Notes under the pieces: model-generated
What the model was told of the DNA's origin: nothing
Database searches by the model: none
What the model saw: only the letters and a program-made list of their open reading frames with translations
NCBI GenBank assembly: GCA_964606665.1
Contig: CAZSHS010000016.1
Span: 1 to 64,000 of the forward strand
Length of the DNA stretch: 64,000 nt
Direction of reading: 5' to 3'
Source: Aved-18 sp964606665
GTDB lineage: Bacteria; Cyanobacteriota; Vampirovibrionia; Obscuribacterales; Obscuribacteraceae
Shown here: piece after piece, positions 63,124 through 64,000 of the stretch
Layout of the letters: each line of letters starts with the position of its first letter
How positions within the stretch are numbered: the stretch's first letter is position 1
Program-made: the position numbers and the translations under genes

Positions 63124-64000
63124 TTATTTTAGAGGTCCAATCATTTGCGTCATGTATTTGTATGTTTTGGGAAACGCAGTATCAATTCCGGCTGACCGTT
63201 TTTTCTCCTGCGAAACATAATGAGCAAATAACTCTGCAAAACACTCAGATTGTCCACCGCCATCGCTCTGCAAGTAGTACTCCCACTGCCTGCGTCCTTC
63301 GCCTGGAATTTTGGTTGCATCGCCCTGATAGATAGATTCAAATTCTTCGGATCTCGATGCATTTCTGAAATGGTCGAAGGCATGTCCCATCTCGTGCAAA
63401 ATAGTACCTGCTACTTGGTGATTCGCTCTCATGGGGCTATTCTTCCAGGACACTCGCTCTGGAATATAAATCACTTTATTGTGATACATGCCAGGACAAT
63501 TATCATATCCGCCACCATGCGTGTAACCGCGCGGGCGCTCTTGTACTAGGCTGCGATCGTCATCAACAATTGACGGCACAATTTTGACTTTCAATCCCCA
63601 AGAACTCATGTCGTCGCGAATACTTTTAGGTATTTGCGACAACCCCTCAAGAACTTCCTGGCGAATGCTTTCGCTGGCATTTGATTTGCGCGAAATTTCT
63701 ATTACCGGAGTAGTAATTTTAGAATAATCGCTATTATTTTTATTTGTAGTTTCGCCAACAATGTTGCCTGGAGCCAGTCTCATCACTTTGCATGTATAAC
63801 GCTTACCTGCGCGCTCAATGCCAAGAACTGCTTCTGAATTTTCAGGACCGGCAAATCGTTTGGTTATTTCGTCTGTAGTTAAATTCGCCGCGGGGATGCC
63901 GTCTATAGAAAGTATTCTGTCTCCAGGAATCAATCGTGCTTTTGCAGCAGACGAATTTTTGTCCAACGATTTTATGGTTTTATTTGAAAATAAATGAATG
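63124..64000 (-). CDS. PDZ-metalloprotease (lethal-factor-like), partial
   Basis: The frame is open to the window edge, so the N-terminus is missing; the TTG at 63966 is not the real start. Residues near the edge (NSSAAKARLIPGDRILSIDG) belong to a PDZ domain. The C-terminal part has HEMGHAFDH (HExxHxxxH) and later ECFAELFAHYVSQ with the downstream FPKTYKYM, matching the M34/anthrax-lethal-factor-like (ATLF/PPEP) arrangement of zinc site and distal Glu/Tyr. Known members cut specific peptide bonds, often Pro-Pro. No toxin-binding domain is seen in this part. Confidence 0.78.
   Translation of the reverse strand, partial: IHLFSNKTIKSLDKNSSAAKARLIPGDRILSIDGIPAANLTTDEITKRFAGPENSEAVLGIERAGKRYTCKVMRLAPGNIVGETTNKNNSDYSKITTPVIEISRKSNASESIRQEVLEGLSQIPKSIRDDMSSWGLKVKIVPSIVDDDRSLVQERPRGYTHGGGYDNCPGMYHNKVIYIPERVSWKNSPMRANHQVAGTILHEMGHAFDHFRNASRSEEFESIYQGDATKIPGEGRRQWEYYLQSDGGGQSECFAELFAHYVSQEKKRSAGIDTAFPKTYKYMTQMIGPLK

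Noticed and set aside
1..64000. Search for tRNA, rRNA, CRISPR arrays, prophage and transposase genes
   Set aside because: No cloverleaf with a T-loop, no spaced direct-repeat array, and no integrase, transposase or phage structural gene was seen by reading both strands.

Overview
The window reads as chromosomal DNA of a heterotrophic bacterium with a Gram-negative envelope: a TolC-type channel, an RND pump with its adaptor, many signal peptides and at least one lipoprotein. A cyanobacteria-like short RpoD behind dnaG, a small RRM RNA-binding protein, a DesC-like desaturase, abundant TPR proteins and no photosynthesis genes suggest a non-photosynthetic relative of Cyanobacteria (Melainabacteria/Vampirovibrionia, perhaps Obscuribacterales). 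That placement is inference from memory of gene content, not a database result. Two runs of exactly ten N (15445-15454, 29046-29055) mark contig joins inside genes. I see no rRNA, tRNA, CRISPR, prophage or complete insertion sequence.

Layout. 1-10 kb: start of an unidentified gene on the minus strand, fpg, a CPBP protease, a receiver protein beside a pseudoreceiver-GGDEF-EAL protein, a flippase-like protein, a very acidic low-complexity protein, a dispersed repeat, a lipase-maturation-factor pair and an RRM protein. 10-19 kb: a desaturase, then a minus-strand operon of thioredoxin, a small leader protein, an FtsH-like protease with three AAA+ modules, a HEAT-repeat protein and a double Clp-N protein. 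Next to it lie two more thioredoxins and a fasciclin protein. 19-31 kb: a PhoR-type kinase, topoisomerase III, a hydrolase, a SulP transporter and a four-gene operon (SWIM zinc finger, large helical-repeat protein, two small proteins). 31-37 kb: TPR protein, a pair of SAF-like membrane proteins (one interrupted by two in-frame TGA codons), a second copy of the dispersed repeat, murQ and a hydantoinase. 37-42 kb: dnaG, rpoD and a CNNM/CorC-type protein, overlapping. 42-48 kb: secreted and TPR proteins, a TPR-caspase protein and a matrixin-like metalloprotease. 48-61 kb: receiver plus CHASE3-type kinase, a REC-Hpt-REC-degenerate GGDEF protein, an S4 protein, a CzcB/CzcA-type efflux pair with a TolC protein. 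61-64 kb: transporter fragment-sized EamA protein, DUF3592 protein, a divergent sigma factor with a terminator-like leader, and a PDZ-metalloprotease running off the end.

The most unusual item is the 10.9-17.7 kb operon. It looks like a membrane-anchored protein quality-control machine: three intact Walker A/B modules feeding one M41 protease site, co-encoded with a Clp-N protein that has no ATPase, a HEAT scaffold and a thioredoxin.
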